NCBI GenBank assembly: GCA_947627355.1
Contig: CANQVX010000002.1
Coordinates: 1-64,000 of the forward strand
Source: an uncultured Bacilli bacterium
GTDB taxonomy: Bacteria > Bacillota_I > Bacilli_A > RFN20 > CAG-631
Direction: 5' to 3'
Length of the DNA: 64,000 nucleotides
In this document: positions 7,564 to 16,840 of the stretch, piece after piece
Position numbering within the stretch: position 1 is the stretch's first letter
Layout: the number at the start of each line of letters is the position of its first letter
Program-made: the position numbers and the translations under genes
Notes under the pieces: model-generated
The model's database searches: none
What the model was told of the DNA's origin: nothing
The model's input: only the letters and a program-made list of their open reading frames with translations

Positions 7564-8133
7564 AAAATCGACTAATCTACCAATTTCGTCTAAATTTTGG
7601 GAGAATAATTTGTAAATTTCAAAAAAGATGAAAAAACGATAAAAACATCAATAAATTTTTAAGATATACCAATTAAAGCCACTTGGAATAAGAAAGATTC
7701 TAAATGATATTTTTGTGTTACCTACATCATAAAAGCATAGACTAATAGCAAAAATCTACGTATATATTTGGCTCAATTAAAAAGGTATAATCCTCGGTTA
7801 TTACAATTTGTAAACAGCTGAAATTTAAATACACTGGTAAAAAAATATATTTAACAAATGTCCTTGATGTTAATAGTATAAATATCTTAATATCTTTTAT
7901 ACCTAAACCAACATAGTCCAAATAGATGCAATTTTTATATGCAAGATGGTCCAAATAGATGCAATTTTTGTGATAAACTTTTAAAATTTTTTCGATTTTC
8001 TCGACAGTTTTTGTGTTTTTAGTATTTTATCATTCCAAATACAAATAACTATAATTTATTTATGCTTTTAAAATTTTATTAAATTATTTATAATTATTTC
8101 AAGAAGAGCTCATTTAAAAGAGGTGAACTTATT
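7564..8133. other. 570-bp gene-free stretch with a 21-bp direct repeat
   Basis: No convincing gene is seen. A perfect 21-bp direct repeat (GTCCAAATAGATGCAATTTT plus T) occurs at 7916-7936 and 7949-7969. A minus-strand frame of 70 codons (7742-7954) has no ribosome binding site and no recognised domain. The last 60 bases contain the AT-rich promoter and the AAAGAGGTG ribosome binding site of the glycosyltransferase gene. Confidence 0.4.
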
Positions 8134-9078
8134 ATGAAAATGATTTCAATTGCTGTTCCTTGCTATAATGAACAAGAAACAATTCCTGCTTTTTATCAAG
8201 CTATTATTCCTGTTTTAAAACAAATTGGTCTTGATTATGAAGTTATTTTTGTTGATGATGGTTCAAAAGATGATACAGCAAAAATTATTAAAGACTTAGC
8301 AAACAACGATAGTCATATCAAATACGTTATTTTTAGTAGAAATTTTGGTAAAGAAAGTGCTATGTATGCTGGACTTTCTAGTACAAAAGGTGATTATGTT
8401 GCCATCATGGATGTTGATTTGCAAGATCCACCAGAAAAACTAATTGATATGTATAACGGCATTGCTTTTGAAGGTTATGATTGTGTTGGTTTAAGAAGAG
8501 TTACTAGAGAAGGAGAACCTAAGATTCGTTCTTTCTTTGCAAGACAATTTTATAAAACAATTAATAAAATGTCAGAAACTGAAATAGTTGATGGCGCTAG
8601 AGATTATCGACTAATGACAAGAAAAATGGTTGATGCCATTTTATCAGTTGAAGAATACAATCGTTTTTCAAAAGGTATCTTTAGTTGGGTTGGATTTAAA
8701 ACTAAATGGTTAGAATATAAAAATGTTCAAAGAGTGGCTGGAGAAACTAAGTGGAATTTTAAAAAGTTACTTCGTTATTCTATCGATGGAATCATTGCTT
8801 TTTCAACATCACCACTTAAAATGATAACTAAACTTGGCATCTCATTTATCGTTTTATCATTTCTAATGGCTATCACAGCAGTTATACTTGCTGTTGTTCC
8901 TAAACATATTGTTTTCCATAGTGGTTGGCCATATTTAAGCATTGTTTTAGTTTTCTTGTTTGGTGTTTTATTTGTATGTCTAGGTGTTATGAGTCAATAT
9001 CTAGCAAAAACCTATGCTGAAGTAAAACATAGACCAATCTATATTGAAAAAGAATCAAATGTAAATAAGAAAAAATAA
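8134..9078 (+). CDS. membrane-anchored family 2 glycosyltransferase (GtrB/DPM1-like)
   Basis: This 314-residue protein has an N-terminal GT-A catalytic domain with SIAVPCYNEQETI, FVDDGSKDDT and the metal-binding DVDLQDPP, and a C-terminal pair of membrane helices (about 228-255 and 264-290). The layout matches polyprenyl-phosphate glucosyl/mannosyl transferases, which load a sugar on a lipid carrier at the inner membrane face for later transfer to wall polymers or proteins. It is a single-gene unit with a ribosome binding site AAAGAGGTG. The exact sugar is not determinable. Confidence 0.9.
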   Translation: MKMISIAVPCYNEQETIPAFYQAIIPVLKQIGLDYEVIFVDDGSKDDTAKIIKDLANNDSHIKYVIFSRNFGKESAMYAGLSSTKGDYVAIMDVDLQDPPEKLIDMYNGIAFEGYDCVGLRRVTREGEPKIRSFFARQFYKTINKMSETEIVDGARDYRLMTRKMVDAILSVEEYNRFSKGIFSWVGFKTKWLEYKNVQRVAGETKWNFKKLLRYSIDGIIAFSTSPLKMITKLGISFIVLSFLMAITAVILAVVPKHIVFHSGWPYLSIVLVFLFGVLFVCLGVMSQYLAKTYAEVKHRPIYIEKESNVNKKK

Positions 9079-9086
9079 GCATAATA

Positions 9087-9128
9087 AAAAGAATTTAATG
9101 ATACATAATTGTAAAATTAAATTCTTTT
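9087..9128. terminator. bidirectional terminator between convergent genes
   Basis: A 13-bp perfect stem (AAAAGAATTTAAT at 9087-9099 with ATTAAATTCTTTT at 9116-9128) has an A run on one side and a T run on the other. It can serve both the glycosyltransferase and the SGNH hydrolase gene. Confidence 0.8.
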
Positions 9129-9136
9129 TTTATTAA

Positions 9137-9769
9137 TTAATCACTTAATAAATATTTAACAATTAAATCAGCAATAATTGCATGTCCTACAAGAGTTGGA
9201 TGAACTCCATCAGCAGATACCATGTTAGGAGTTATTTTCTTTCCATATTCAGGTAGGATTTCATGTAATCTAATTAAAGGTAAGTTATATTCTTTAGCTA
9301 GATTTATAACTGCTTCGATTTTTTCATTTAAATCATCTTTTAGTTCTAATACCCAATCAGTTGATGGAAGAGTAAAAGGAGTAAGAAGTACTATTTGAGC
9401 TTTTGGTACTTCTTTTTTAATAGCATCTAAGAAGGTCTTATAATTTTTTATAAATTGTTCTACTGAAGTAGGATCATTTGAATCAAAACGACGCCATGCA
9501 TCATTTACGCCAATTAAAATAAAGACATAATTAGGATTTAATGCTATTACATCATTGTTAACTCTTTCAACTAAGTCTTTAGTTCTATTACCACTGATGC
9601 CCTTGTTATACATTTTAACATTTAAGTCTTTAAAATTAGTATTGATATGAGCATCGACCATTAAGGCATAACCTGAACCAAAGCCATAATCGACTGGATT
9701 TACAAATCTACAAGTGTCAGTTACGCTATCACCATAAAATACGATAACATCATCTTTTTTTAAACGCAT
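9137..9769 (-). CDS. SGNH/GDSL-family hydrolase
   Basis: This 210-residue cytoplasmic protein has the SGNH blocks: block I FYGDSVTD (catalytic Ser), the Gly block KGISGNRT, the Asn block LIGVNDAW and block V DGVHPTLVGH (Asp and His). These enzymes cleave ester bonds, often acetyl groups on sugars. It is the last gene of a minus-strand operon with a sugar isomerase-like protein and a dehydrogenase, which suggests deacylation of a carbohydrate. A ribosome binding site TAGGAGATA precedes the ATG at 9769. Confidence 0.9.
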   Translation of the reverse strand: MRLKKDDVIVFYGDSVTDTCRFVNPVDYGFGSGYALMVDAHINTNFKDLNVKMYNKGISGNRTKDLVERVNNDVIALNPNYVFILIGVNDAWRRFDSNDPTSVEQFIKNYKTFLDAIKKEVPKAQIVLLTPFTLPSTDWVLELKDDLNEKIEAVINLAKEYNLPLIRLHEILPEYGKKITPNMVSADGVHPTLVGHAIIADLIVKYLLSD

Positions 9770-9785
9770 AAAGTAATATCTCCTA

Positions 9786-10604
9786 TTATTTTAGAAAAGC
9801 TAAAGTGTTTTTAATGCTTTCTTCAATATAATCTAAACGAATAACACCTTCGTATTCAATAGAAATGCAACCTTCATAATTAATGCTGGCTAAGAAGTCT
9901 ACGATTTCTTTTAAAGGAGTTTCGCCTTTTCCAATAACAGTACCTTTAGCAAAGATTGTGCCATTGTTTCCAATATATTGAGCTTCTTCTTTACTAACTA
10001 AAGCAAAATCTTTAAAGTGAACTAAACCAACATAATCTTTTAAGTAACGTACTGCTTCTAATGGATCTTCACCAACTAACATAAAGTTTCCAGTATCAGT
10101 AGTTGCTTTTAAATGTTTAGAACCAACTGCTTTGATAACAGCTTCGATTTGTTTGCTTTTTCCAGCAAGTTGACCATGGTTTTCAAGGCAGAAATAAATA
10201 TCTTCTTTTTCAGCAACTTTGACACATTCTTTGAAACTTTTAACGATTAAATCAAAAGCTTTTTCAAAATCATAACCTTCACAAACATCACCACAGAAAA
10301 CTCTGATAACTTTAGTATTAAACATCTTAGCATATTGACATGCTTGTTTAACCATTTCAACTTGAGATAATCTGATGTTTTCAGGACATACAAAGTTATT
10401 ACCAATTGAATATGATGCAACTTTCATACCAAGTTCATCAATTGTCTTTTTTGCTTCTAATCTGTCTTCATCAGTTTTTAAAAAAGTATCTAATAATTCT
10501 ACATATTGAATACCATGCTTATGCATGTGTCTAATAACTTCACTAACAGACATTTCTTTATTAATTAAAGAAACATATGACCATAATGATACACTAACAT
10601 TCAT
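9786..10604 (-). CDS. sugar phosphate isomerase/epimerase family (xylose-isomerase-like TIM barrel)
   Basis: This 272-residue protein matches the AP endonuclease 2 / xylose-isomerase-like barrel. It carries the metal-site strands ending FCLENHGQ, KATTDTGNFMLVG, VHFKDF and SIEYEG. Members isomerise or epimerise sugars or inositol derivatives. It lies between a Gfo/Idh/MocA dehydrogenase (12-base gap) and an SGNH hydrolase (16-base gap), so the three form one operon for use of an unidentified carbohydrate. The start follows TAGGAGGAAAAATAA. Confidence 0.88.
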   Translation of the reverse strand: MNVSVSLWSYVSLINKEMSVSEVIRHMHKHGIQYVELLDTFLKTDEDRLEAKKTIDELGMKVASYSIGNNFVCPENIRLSQVEMVKQACQYAKMFNTKVIRVFCGDVCEGYDFEKAFDLIVKSFKECVKVAEKEDIYFCLENHGQLAGKSKQIEAVIKAVGSKHLKATTDTGNFMLVGEDPLEAVRYLKDYVGLVHFKDFALVSKEEAQYIGNNGTIFAKGTVIGKGETPLKEIVDFLASINYEGCISIEYEGVIRLDYIEESIKNTLAFLK

Positions 10605-10616
10605 TTATTTTTCCTC

Positions 10617-11687
10617 CTAGCGTTTAATTATAACTTCATGTCCAGTTTTTGCTGATTCATAGATGGCATCTAGAATTCTCATTAATTCAACACCATCTTC
10701 AACAGGACATAAACATTCTTTTTTATTTAAGATACAATCAACAAAGTGATCAATTTCGTTTTGGAACATTGCACCAAAGACATTACCACCATCTTCAATT
10801 ACTGGAGCAATATTTACCATGTAATCATTTTCATCTTTAAAGATTTCAAGTCTTGGTTCAACTAAAGCTCCACCCTTATCACCAAATACTTCTAAGGAAG
10901 TTTGGCCTTCTTTAATATTCAAAGTAAAGCTTGCTTCAACTTCAAGAACACTGCCATCATCAAAACGAACCATAGCAATTACTGCATCTTCAACAGTGCA
11001 TTTATCTTTTTCAGAATAATCCATTGGATGCCAGTGACTAACACCTTTGATTTCTTTTTTCATACCTAATTTATTAAATGTTGCGCCATATACTGATACA
11101 GCTTTAGGTTTTCCTAGTAAATAACGTGATAAATCAATAACATGCACACCTAAATCGATAAGTGGTCCACCACCACTTCTTTCTTTATCAGCAAACCAAC
11201 CACCAGGGTTACCATTTCTTCTTAAATATTTTGCTTTAACAAGATATATGTCACCAAAAGTACCTTTATTATCAAAATCTTTAAATACTGTGGTTGTTCC
11301 AGCAAAACGTTTAACAAAACCAACCATTAATAAACGATCATTTTCTTTAGCAACGCGTTGCATTTCTAAAGCTTGTTCAGTATTCATTGCTAATGGTTTT
11401 TCACATAAAACATGTTTCTTTGCTCTTAATGCTTTTAATGTTTCTGGATTGTGTCCATTATTCCAAACACAAACGCTAACAGCATCTAAATCTTTCATTT
11501 TTAGCATTTCATCAACACTACCAAAAGCATTAGGAATTCCATAAGCTTTAGCATAATCTTTCGCTCTTTGTTCATTAATATCACAACAAGCAACAAGTTC
11601 AACATTTGGATTATTTTTATAAGCTTGTGTGTGGCTATGTGAAATATTACCACAACCAATAATACCAACTCTTAATTTTTGATTCAT
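10617..11687 (-). CDS. Gfo/Idh/MocA family NAD(P)-dependent sugar dehydrogenase
   Basis: The N-terminal Rossmann fold has GIIGCGNISHSH, then the catalytic HVLCEKPLA motif at about 90-100 whose Lys acts in hydride transfer, then the GGPLIDLGVHVIDLSRYLLG stretch of the C-terminal domain. The family oxidises or reduces sugars and cyclitols. I use the ATG at 11687 (MNQKLRVG), which follows AAGGAGAAC; a GTG seven codons upstream would place the ribosome binding site inside the gene. It is the first gene of the three-gene sugar operon. Confidence 0.9.
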   Translation of the reverse strand: MNQKLRVGIIGCGNISHSHTQAYKNNPNVELVACCDINEQRAKDYAKAYGIPNAFGSVDEMLKMKDLDAVSVCVWNNGHNPETLKALRAKKHVLCEKPLAMNTEQALEMQRVAKENDRLLMVGFVKRFAGTTTVFKDFDNKGTFGDIYLVKAKYLRRNGNPGGWFADKERSGGGPLIDLGVHVIDLSRYLLGKPKAVSVYGATFNKLGMKKEIKGVSHWHPMDYSEKDKCTVEDAVIAMVRFDDGSVLEVEASFTLNIKEGQTSLEVFGDKGGALVEPRLEIFKDENDYMVNIAPVIEDGGNVFGAMFQNEIDHFVDCILNKKECLCPVEDGVELMRILDAIYESAKTGHEVIIKR

Positions 11688-11826
11688 AAATTTGTTCTCC
11701 TTTTTCACAATTCAATATTAGTATATTGACGTTTGTTTTTCAAGTGTTGTTATTAATTTAATTAATTAAATTAATATGTTTTTTTATTTACTTTAAAATT
11801 ATCGTTTTTACCGATTAAAAACAAAA

Positions 11827-11856
11827 AATCTCACTTAAAATTTAAAAAGTGAGATT
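11827..11856 (-). terminator. terminator of the lipoprotein gene
   Basis: AATCTCACTT (11827-11836) pairs with AAGTGAGATT (11847-11856). Read on the minus strand it is followed by TTTTTTG. It closes the minus-strand unit that ends with the gene at 11887. Confidence 0.8.
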
Positions 11857-11886
11857 GTTGTTAATTTTATCGATAGAATGGAATAT

Positions 11887-12447
11887 TTAATTAGCTGTTA
11901 ATTTTGATACATCAATTTTAATTGAATCCAACCATTCAAATAATTTTTTAGTATAATATTCTTTGTTTTCTTCTGTATAAAGCATATATGCTTCAACTGT
12001 TATATTGTATTCAGTATTGATATCACATAACAATGTATAGACTTTTGCTTCAGAATTACCATTATATTCTTGCTTGTAATAGAATTCATAATAAGAATTA
12101 GGCATCAAATCATTTCTTTTAGGATACATTGGAAACAAAGGAGTGACTTGAGTATCATCTAGTAAGAAAATATCTTCTTCATTTCTTATTTGATTTAACA
12201 AACTAGATGCCGAAACATTTAGTTCAGGATCAATAATACCAATTTCAATTCCATCATTTTTATAACTACGATAATATGATAATCTGTTTTCTCTATTTAA
12301 TTCCAAAAATGTGCTATCTAGAGTAATAGAAACACCTTTTGTTTCAAATGTTTTAGCTTCTTCAACTAAAAAACAAGCAGAAAGACTAAATACCAAAGGT
12401 AATGCTAAAAATGATTTAGTTATCTTGTTTAGTTTCATTTTCTTCAT
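11887..12447 (-). CDS. putative lipoprotein of unknown function
   Basis: The product has a hydrophobic signal segment ending LVFSLSAC, a lipobox, so it should be lipid-anchored outside the membrane. No known domain is recognised in the remaining ~160 residues, which are acidic and Tyr-rich. The start is taken at the ATG at 12447 (or 12438), just after AAAGGAGAT; the longer frame from 12489 would put that site inside the gene. It overlaps the end of the preceding gene and probably shares its transcript, with both products at the cell surface. Confidence 0.65.
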   Translation of the reverse strand: MKKMKLNKITKSFLALPLVFSLSACFLVEEAKTFETKGVSITLDSTFLELNRENRLSYYRSYKNDGIEIGIIDPELNVSASSLLNQIRNEEDIFLLDDTQVTPLFPMYPKRNDLMPNSYYEFYYKQEYNGNSEAKVYTLLCDINTEYNITVEAYMLYTEENKEYYTKKLFEWLDSIKIDVSKLTAN

Positions 12448-13816
12448 ATCTCCTTTTAAAATATCTGTTATATCTAGAGTTTTCTTCACAGAAGTAAACG
12501 ACTAGATAGAACAAAGTCATAGCTGATAAAAATAAACTTACATAACGAACAATGTATTTCATAATATAGTTTTCATACATTCTTGTAAAAGAATTACCTT
12601 CATCATAATTAATATAATACACAATTCCTTTTTTTAACACAATTGTTGAATAATAACTTGGATAAATTTCATCAATTTTTCCATATTTATTTATCTTTTT
12701 AAATTCATTTGATGTTTCATAACCAACATTACCACTATAATAAATACCATTCTTAGTATAAATTAATAAACAAAATGGACCACCAGTAGAAATACTTTTA
12801 ACATTTTTTATATTACTAGCTATTAATGTGAATTCATCATAACTACGAACATCATTACCAAAGATACCTGAATCTTCTTCAACATAAGTATCACCAATAT
12901 AATTATCACCTATAGCATATATTTCATTGTTGTTATTTAAGATAATTGTAGCATTTTCAATAGCTAATATTTGTTTAACATCAGTTACAATATTAAGTGT
13001 TTTAGATTCAATATTTATCTCGTTTCTATCGAGTTTTTTAACAGCAGGAATTTCAGTTGTTTCATAATTAACTGGCACTAATTTATCATAATCTATAGTT
13101 ATCTTATTTTGAATGATTTGATTACTATCAGTTACATAATAAGAAATATAAACATTTTGATTTTCAGTATTCTTTTTATGTCCTTGACTAGCTATTTTAT
13201 TAATATTGTTAGTTTGAGTTTCTAACATATAGAAATAAGCATCTTTATGGAAATATTCAACAACTTGATGATTACTATTAAGAGTTGTAAAGTTTTGATA
13301 ACCAACATCAAAATCTATGATATTATCGGCAATTTTCAACCATGGAGCCCCTTGTTGAATAGATTCATAAAGAACATATAATTCTTTATTTTTAGTTAAA
13401 ACCAAAGTATATCCATCAGTTGCTAACATGCTATCTCTAAAGCCATCAACTTTAACAATCTTACTATTAAATTTATAACTGATACTTATAAAGTTATAGT
13501 AATGAGTTGTAGCACTTCCATATTCATTATCAAGTGGTTCTATTCCTTCATAAGAATTTAGATGGCCTTTGTTTAATTTGTTGTAACTATAATACAGTGT
13601 ATTATCTTCATCAACAGCATAAACAACTGAATAATTATTGGTATAGACATCTGCAATCTTATGATTAGAAAACAATTCGACAATGCCTTTTATTGATGTA
13701 GCAAAGTTAGTTAGTGAAACAAAAAAGACACATAAAAAACAAAATAACAAGACTAAGGCTGTTATTGTATGCTTATCCTTAAAGTATCTCTTAACGTTTT
13801 CTTTATGTATCTTCAT
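12416..13816 (-). CDS. membrane protein with degenerate RCC1-like beta-propeller repeats
   Basis: This 466-residue protein has one N-terminal membrane helix (about 17-40), a long extracytoplasmic part and a second helix near the C-terminus (about 420-445). The outer part contains repeats that look like RCC1 blades, for example NNEIYAIGDNYIGDT, KNGIYYSGNVGYET and EDNTLYYSYNK. It is encoded just after jag in the same direction and just before a lipoprotein that overlaps its end. The function is unknown; a surface-exposed protein-binding scaffold is a guess. Confidence 0.65.
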   Translation of the reverse strand: MKIHKENVKRYFKDKHTITALVLLFCFLCVFFVSLTNFATSIKGIVELFSNHKIADVYTNNYSVVYAVDEDNTLYYSYNKLNKGHLNSYEGIEPLDNEYGSATTHYYNFISISYKFNSKIVKVDGFRDSMLATDGYTLVLTKNKELYVLYESIQQGAPWLKIADNIIDFDVGYQNFTTLNSNHQVVEYFHKDAYFYMLETQTNNINKIASQGHKKNTENQNVYISYYVTDSNQIIQNKITIDYDKLVPVNYETTEIPAVKKLDRNEINIESKTLNIVTDVKQILAIENATIILNNNNEIYAIGDNYIGDTYVEEDSGIFGNDVRSYDEFTLIASNIKNVKSISTGGPFCLLIYTKNGIYYSGNVGYETSNEFKKINKYGKIDEIYPSYYSTIVLKKGIVYYINYDEGNSFTRMYENYIMKYIVRYVSLFLSAMTLFYLVVYFCEENSRYNRYFKRRYEENETKQDN

Positions 13817-13853
13817 AGCTACTCCTTAAAAAAAATAATGTGAACAAGTCACA

Positions 13854-14465
13854 TTATTCTTTAACATACACGATTGTGATGTGACGTTTGTTTCCTTCAC
13901 CTTCACTAACGGTCTTTACATTTTTAAAATTAGAAACAACATTATGAACTATTCTTCTTTCATCAGCAGTCATAGGATCTAATACAGCTGTTATTTTTGT
14001 TTTAGAAACTTTTACAGCTTCACGTCTAGCAAGTGATTCTAGTTTCTTATATTTATCTTCTTTATAACCATTGATATCAATTAGAACACGAACTCTTTTT
14101 TTGAATTCTTTATTAGCTGCACTACGAACCAATTGATTTAAGGCTTGCATAGTTCTACCGTTTTTACCGATTAAAATCGAATTATGATCAGTATCAATTA
14201 AAACTCTAATAAAGCCTTCTTCTAGTTTTGGTCTAATAGAATTAACTTTTAATCCAACTGCTTCAATAACAGTTTTTAAATAATCAAGAATGTATTCAAC
14301 AACCATTGCTTCAGTATAAGCTGAGATTTGAACTTTCTTTTTAAGTCCTAGAAATGAACTAGTTTCTTCGACAACTTCATAATTAATATTTTCAGCTGGT
14401 ACATCAAATTCTTGACTTGCTTTTTCAAGTGCTTCTTCGACACTTTTACCTGTAAAATATTTCAT
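13854..14465 (-). CDS. jag: RNA-binding protein Jag/KhpB
   Basis: The Jag N-terminal domain (KYFTGKSVEEALEKASQEF) comes first, then a KH domain with the GKNGRTMQAL loop, then an R3H domain (SLARREAVKVSKTK ... DERRIVHNV). KhpB binds RNA with KhpA and affects cell division and wall growth in Bacillota. The start is the ATG at 14465, after GGAGGGAG; an in-frame ATG six codons earlier contains that site. It follows yidC by 29 bases in the conserved rpmH-rnpA-yidC-jag order. Confidence 0.95.
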   Translation of the reverse strand: MKYFTGKSVEEALEKASQEFDVPAENINYEVVEETSSFLGLKKKVQISAYTEAMVVEYILDYLKTVIEAVGLKVNSIRPKLEEGFIRVLIDTDHNSILIGKNGRTMQALNQLVRSAANKEFKKRVRVLIDINGYKEDKYKKLESLARREAVKVSKTKITAVLDPMTADERRIVHNVVSNFKNVKTVSEGEGNKRHITIVYVKE

Positions 14466-14494
14466 AATAACTACTCCCTCCACTTTAAATTTAA

Positions 14495-15925
14495 CTATTT
14501 ATCAGTTTTAACACCTTGAGGAATTGTATAATGAACTTCTTTTTTCTTTAATTTATATTTTCCTTTACCTTTGGCAGCATTATTGATGTGATGCATAATA
14601 ATGCTTTGAAGTACTTGTACTAGGGCACTGGCAATCCAATAAATAGACATGGTTGCTGGCATCATAAAGCCCATTACAAGAATCATGATCATAAAGATAT
14701 TGGTCATCATGCTTGTTTGTTTTTGTGCTCTTTTGGCTTCTAATGTCATTCGTTTACGGTTTAAAATATTTGGCATTTTCATTGATAGAATTTGTGATGC
14801 TGCCATCACTAAGAAAATAACTAATGCGCCAACTTTAAAATGACCAAAGATATTTTGAGAAATAGTTGTTCCTAAAACAACTCCTAAAAAGTTACCAGTT
14901 CTTAATATTGCTGTTTGACTTACAGCACGATACATTCCAATGAAGATTGGGAATGTGATAATAAGTGATAAGAATGGAGCAAATGGTTTGATGTTGTATT
15001 TTTTATAAACACCCATCATTTCCATACTCATTCTTTGTTTTGCTTCAGCAGATTTATTGTTAGCATATTTTGCTTGAATACGAGCTATTTCTGGTTGAAT
15101 GTCTTGCATTTTTTGAGTGCTCATAGTGCCCTTGAAAGTAATTAACATAACAACAATCTTGATAATTAAAGTTACTAAAAAGATTGCAAATACTTGAGCA
15201 ACACCACTACCACCAAACCAGTTAACAAAACTATTTAATAACCAAGCAATTGGAAATACTAATAAACCTGTAAAGAAACTTACTTTAAAAGCATCTTTCC
15301 AAGTTTTATTTTTTAAATTAACACCTGAACCTCCAGGATCAGGAAGACCATCTTTTCCTACGACAAAACAAGCCTTAGAATAAGATGATAATCTTTGCTC
15401 AACAGATGTTTTAGAATCTTGTTTAGGATTTTTAATCCATTCAACATAACGAGCAGCTAAACTAATATTTTTAGTTAATTCTTCGTTAGCTTTAACTACA
15501 TCTTCTTCATTACCTGAAAAAGAATATTTATTTTGACTAGTTTCAGCTTCATCATTAACATGTAAAACAACACTATATTTTTGAGCAATATAATTTCCAA
15601 CTAATTGTTCATTTACACCTTCATCATTAGTTTTATAAAAATCAGCATAGTGAACAAATAAATAAGTTGCTGTACTTGATTCATTATTTTCAACTAATGT
15701 TTTACTACCATTTACTTCTTTGATTTCAAATTTGGTATCAATATTTTCTTGATCAGCTAATTCATCAGCAATATAAGTTGCTCTAATTTTTCCATATTCA
15801 GTACTTGTTTTCTTGGCATTACCACAAAAATCGCCATCATAAACATTGTTAGAACAGCCAGAACCAATAAATAAAAAGACAAAAGCAAATAAAATACCAA
15901 TTATTTTTATAAAACGCTTTTTCAT
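14495..15925 (-). CDS. yidC: membrane protein insertase YidC/OxaA
   Basis: It inserts proteins into the cytoplasmic membrane, alone or with Sec. A lipoprotein signal ends in LFIGSGC near residue 25. Then comes an unusually long extracytoplasmic region of about 180 residues with a Gly/Asp-rich turn, and then the YidC core with five hydrophobic segments, including WLLNSFVNWFGGSG and the ARIQAKYANNKSAEAKQRM cytoplasmic loop. The basic tail GKGKYKLKKKEVHY is typical. The start at 15925 follows AAGGAGCG. The coding region overlaps the end of rnpA by 4 bases. Confidence 0.95.
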   Translation of the reverse strand: MKKRFIKIIGILFAFVFLFIGSGCSNNVYDGDFCGNAKKTSTEYGKIRATYIADELADQENIDTKFEIKEVNGSKTLVENNESSTATYLFVHYADFYKTNDEGVNEQLVGNYIAQKYSVVLHVNDEAETSQNKYSFSGNEEDVVKANEELTKNISLAARYVEWIKNPKQDSKTSVEQRLSSYSKACFVVGKDGLPDPGGSGVNLKNKTWKDAFKVSFFTGLLVFPIAWLLNSFVNWFGGSGVAQVFAIFLVTLIIKIVVMLITFKGTMSTQKMQDIQPEIARIQAKYANNKSAEAKQRMSMEMMGVYKKYNIKPFAPFLSLIITFPIFIGMYRAVSQTAILRTGNFLGVVLGTTISQNIFGHFKVGALVIFLVMAASQILSMKMPNILNRKRMTLEAKRAQKQTSMMTNIFMIMILVMGFMMPATMSIYWIASALVQVLQSIIMHHINNAAKGKGKYKLKKKEVHYTIPQGVKTDK

Positions 15926-16257
15926 ATCTTCGCTCCTTGTATTTTTAAGTAACAATTTTCAAGATTTTTATAATTTTCTTGAAAGTTGTTATCTAAATAA
16001 TGTTGTCTTACAACAACCACATAATCTTTTGAAAGAGAAAAATCAAAAATTTTATCTACCATTTCTCTTACTTGTCTTTTGATTTTATTACGTACTACAG
16101 CAATACCCATTTTTTTACTAACAGATACACATACTCTAGAAAAAGTTTCGTCGTTTTCATCATAATAAATACTAAATATTTGATTGCTTACAAATCTTTT
16201 TTCATGCACTATTCTAGAGATTTCTTCATTACGTTTTAATCTAAATTGTTTTTTCAC
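15922..16257 (-). CDS. rnpA: ribonuclease P protein component
   Basis: This 111-residue basic protein has the family signature KMGIAVVRNKIKRQVRE, the RNR-type motif that contacts the RNase P RNA. It helps the RNA subunit remove 5' leaders from tRNA precursors. The start is a GTG at 16257 after AAGAGGTG. It is the second gene of the rpmH-rnpA-yidC-jag cluster and overlaps yidC by 4 bases, so the two are likely translationally coupled. Confidence 0.96.
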   Translation of the reverse strand: MKKQFRLKRNEEISRIVHEKRFVSNQIFSIYYDENDETFSRVCVSVSKKMGIAVVRNKIKRQVREMVDKIFDFSLSKDYVVVVRQHYLDNNFQENYKNLENCYLKIQGAKI

Positions 16258-16280
16258 AAAAACACCTCTTAATAAATCGA

Positions 16281-16306
16281 AAAAACCACTAGCATTTAAC
16301 TAGTGG
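16281..16306 (-). terminator. hairpin plus T run between rpmH and rnpA (terminator or attenuator)
   Basis: On the minus strand CCACTAG pairs with CTAGTGG (16286-16292 with 16300-16306) and TTTTTT follows. It would end part of the rpmH transcripts and let less through to rnpA and yidC. Confidence 0.75.
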
Positions 16307-16315
16307 CTAACAATT

Positions 16316-16450
16316 TTAAGCTGAAAGAACTCGACGATTTTTATGTCTTCTTCTCGCAATAACCTTTCTTCCATTTGGAGTAGCCATACGAGCTCTAAAT
16401 CCATGTACATTTTGATGTTTTCTTTTACTTGGTTGATACGTTCTTTTCAT
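16316..16450 (-). CDS. rpmH: 50S ribosomal protein L34
   Basis: This 44-codon frame gives [20 protein letters not shown] and continues [20 protein letters not shown] to VLSA, a nearly full match to L34. It is rich in Lys and Arg as expected. The gene opens the left-hand cluster and faces dnaA across the origin. Confidence 0.97.
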   Translation of the reverse strand: MKRTYQPSKRKHQNVHGFRARMATPNGRKVIARRRHKNRRVLSA

Positions 16451-16546
16451 AACCTAATACACCCCGCTTTTCATTACGCAATAAAGATTATAACGCTAAA
16501 AAACTAATAAGTCAAACAATATATTAATTATAATAATATATATAGA

Positions 16547-16749
16547 TGTGGATAATTTTGTGGATAACTTTATTTTATTTATGGTGGTTCTAGTAAATTA
16601 AAAAATTAAAATTTTTAAATGTGGATAAGTCGTTTTTTAATTATCCACTTATCAACGTTGATTAAAGTTATAAACAAGTTATCCACAACAAAAAAATGTG
16701 GATAACTGCTTTTATATTATATATAATTTTGTCGAATTTTGGTGGATAA
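16547..16749. other. oriC: oriC: DnaA-box cluster upstream of dnaA
   Basis: Seven boxes match or nearly match TTATCCACA: 16547-16555, 16559-16567, 16620-16628, 16697-16705 (all TGTGGATAA), 16679-16687 (TTATCCACA), 16641-16649 (TTATCCACT) and 16741-16749 (GGTGGATAA). They lie in very AT-rich DNA between the divergent rpmH and dnaA genes, the classical origin position in Bacillota. Transcription on both sides runs away from this point. Confidence 0.93.
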
Positions 16750-16840
16750 CTCAATTTTTTATAATTTTTAGTTACTTTTCCACAAATATATGTTATTATA
16801 ATACGCGTGTGAAACTTTTTTGGGAAAAGAGGGGTACAAA

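Noticed and set aside
7742-7954. minus-strand frame of 70 codons in the 7.6-8.1 kb spacer
   Set aside because: No ribosome binding site, no recognised domain, and it contains part of a DNA direct repeat; probably chance.
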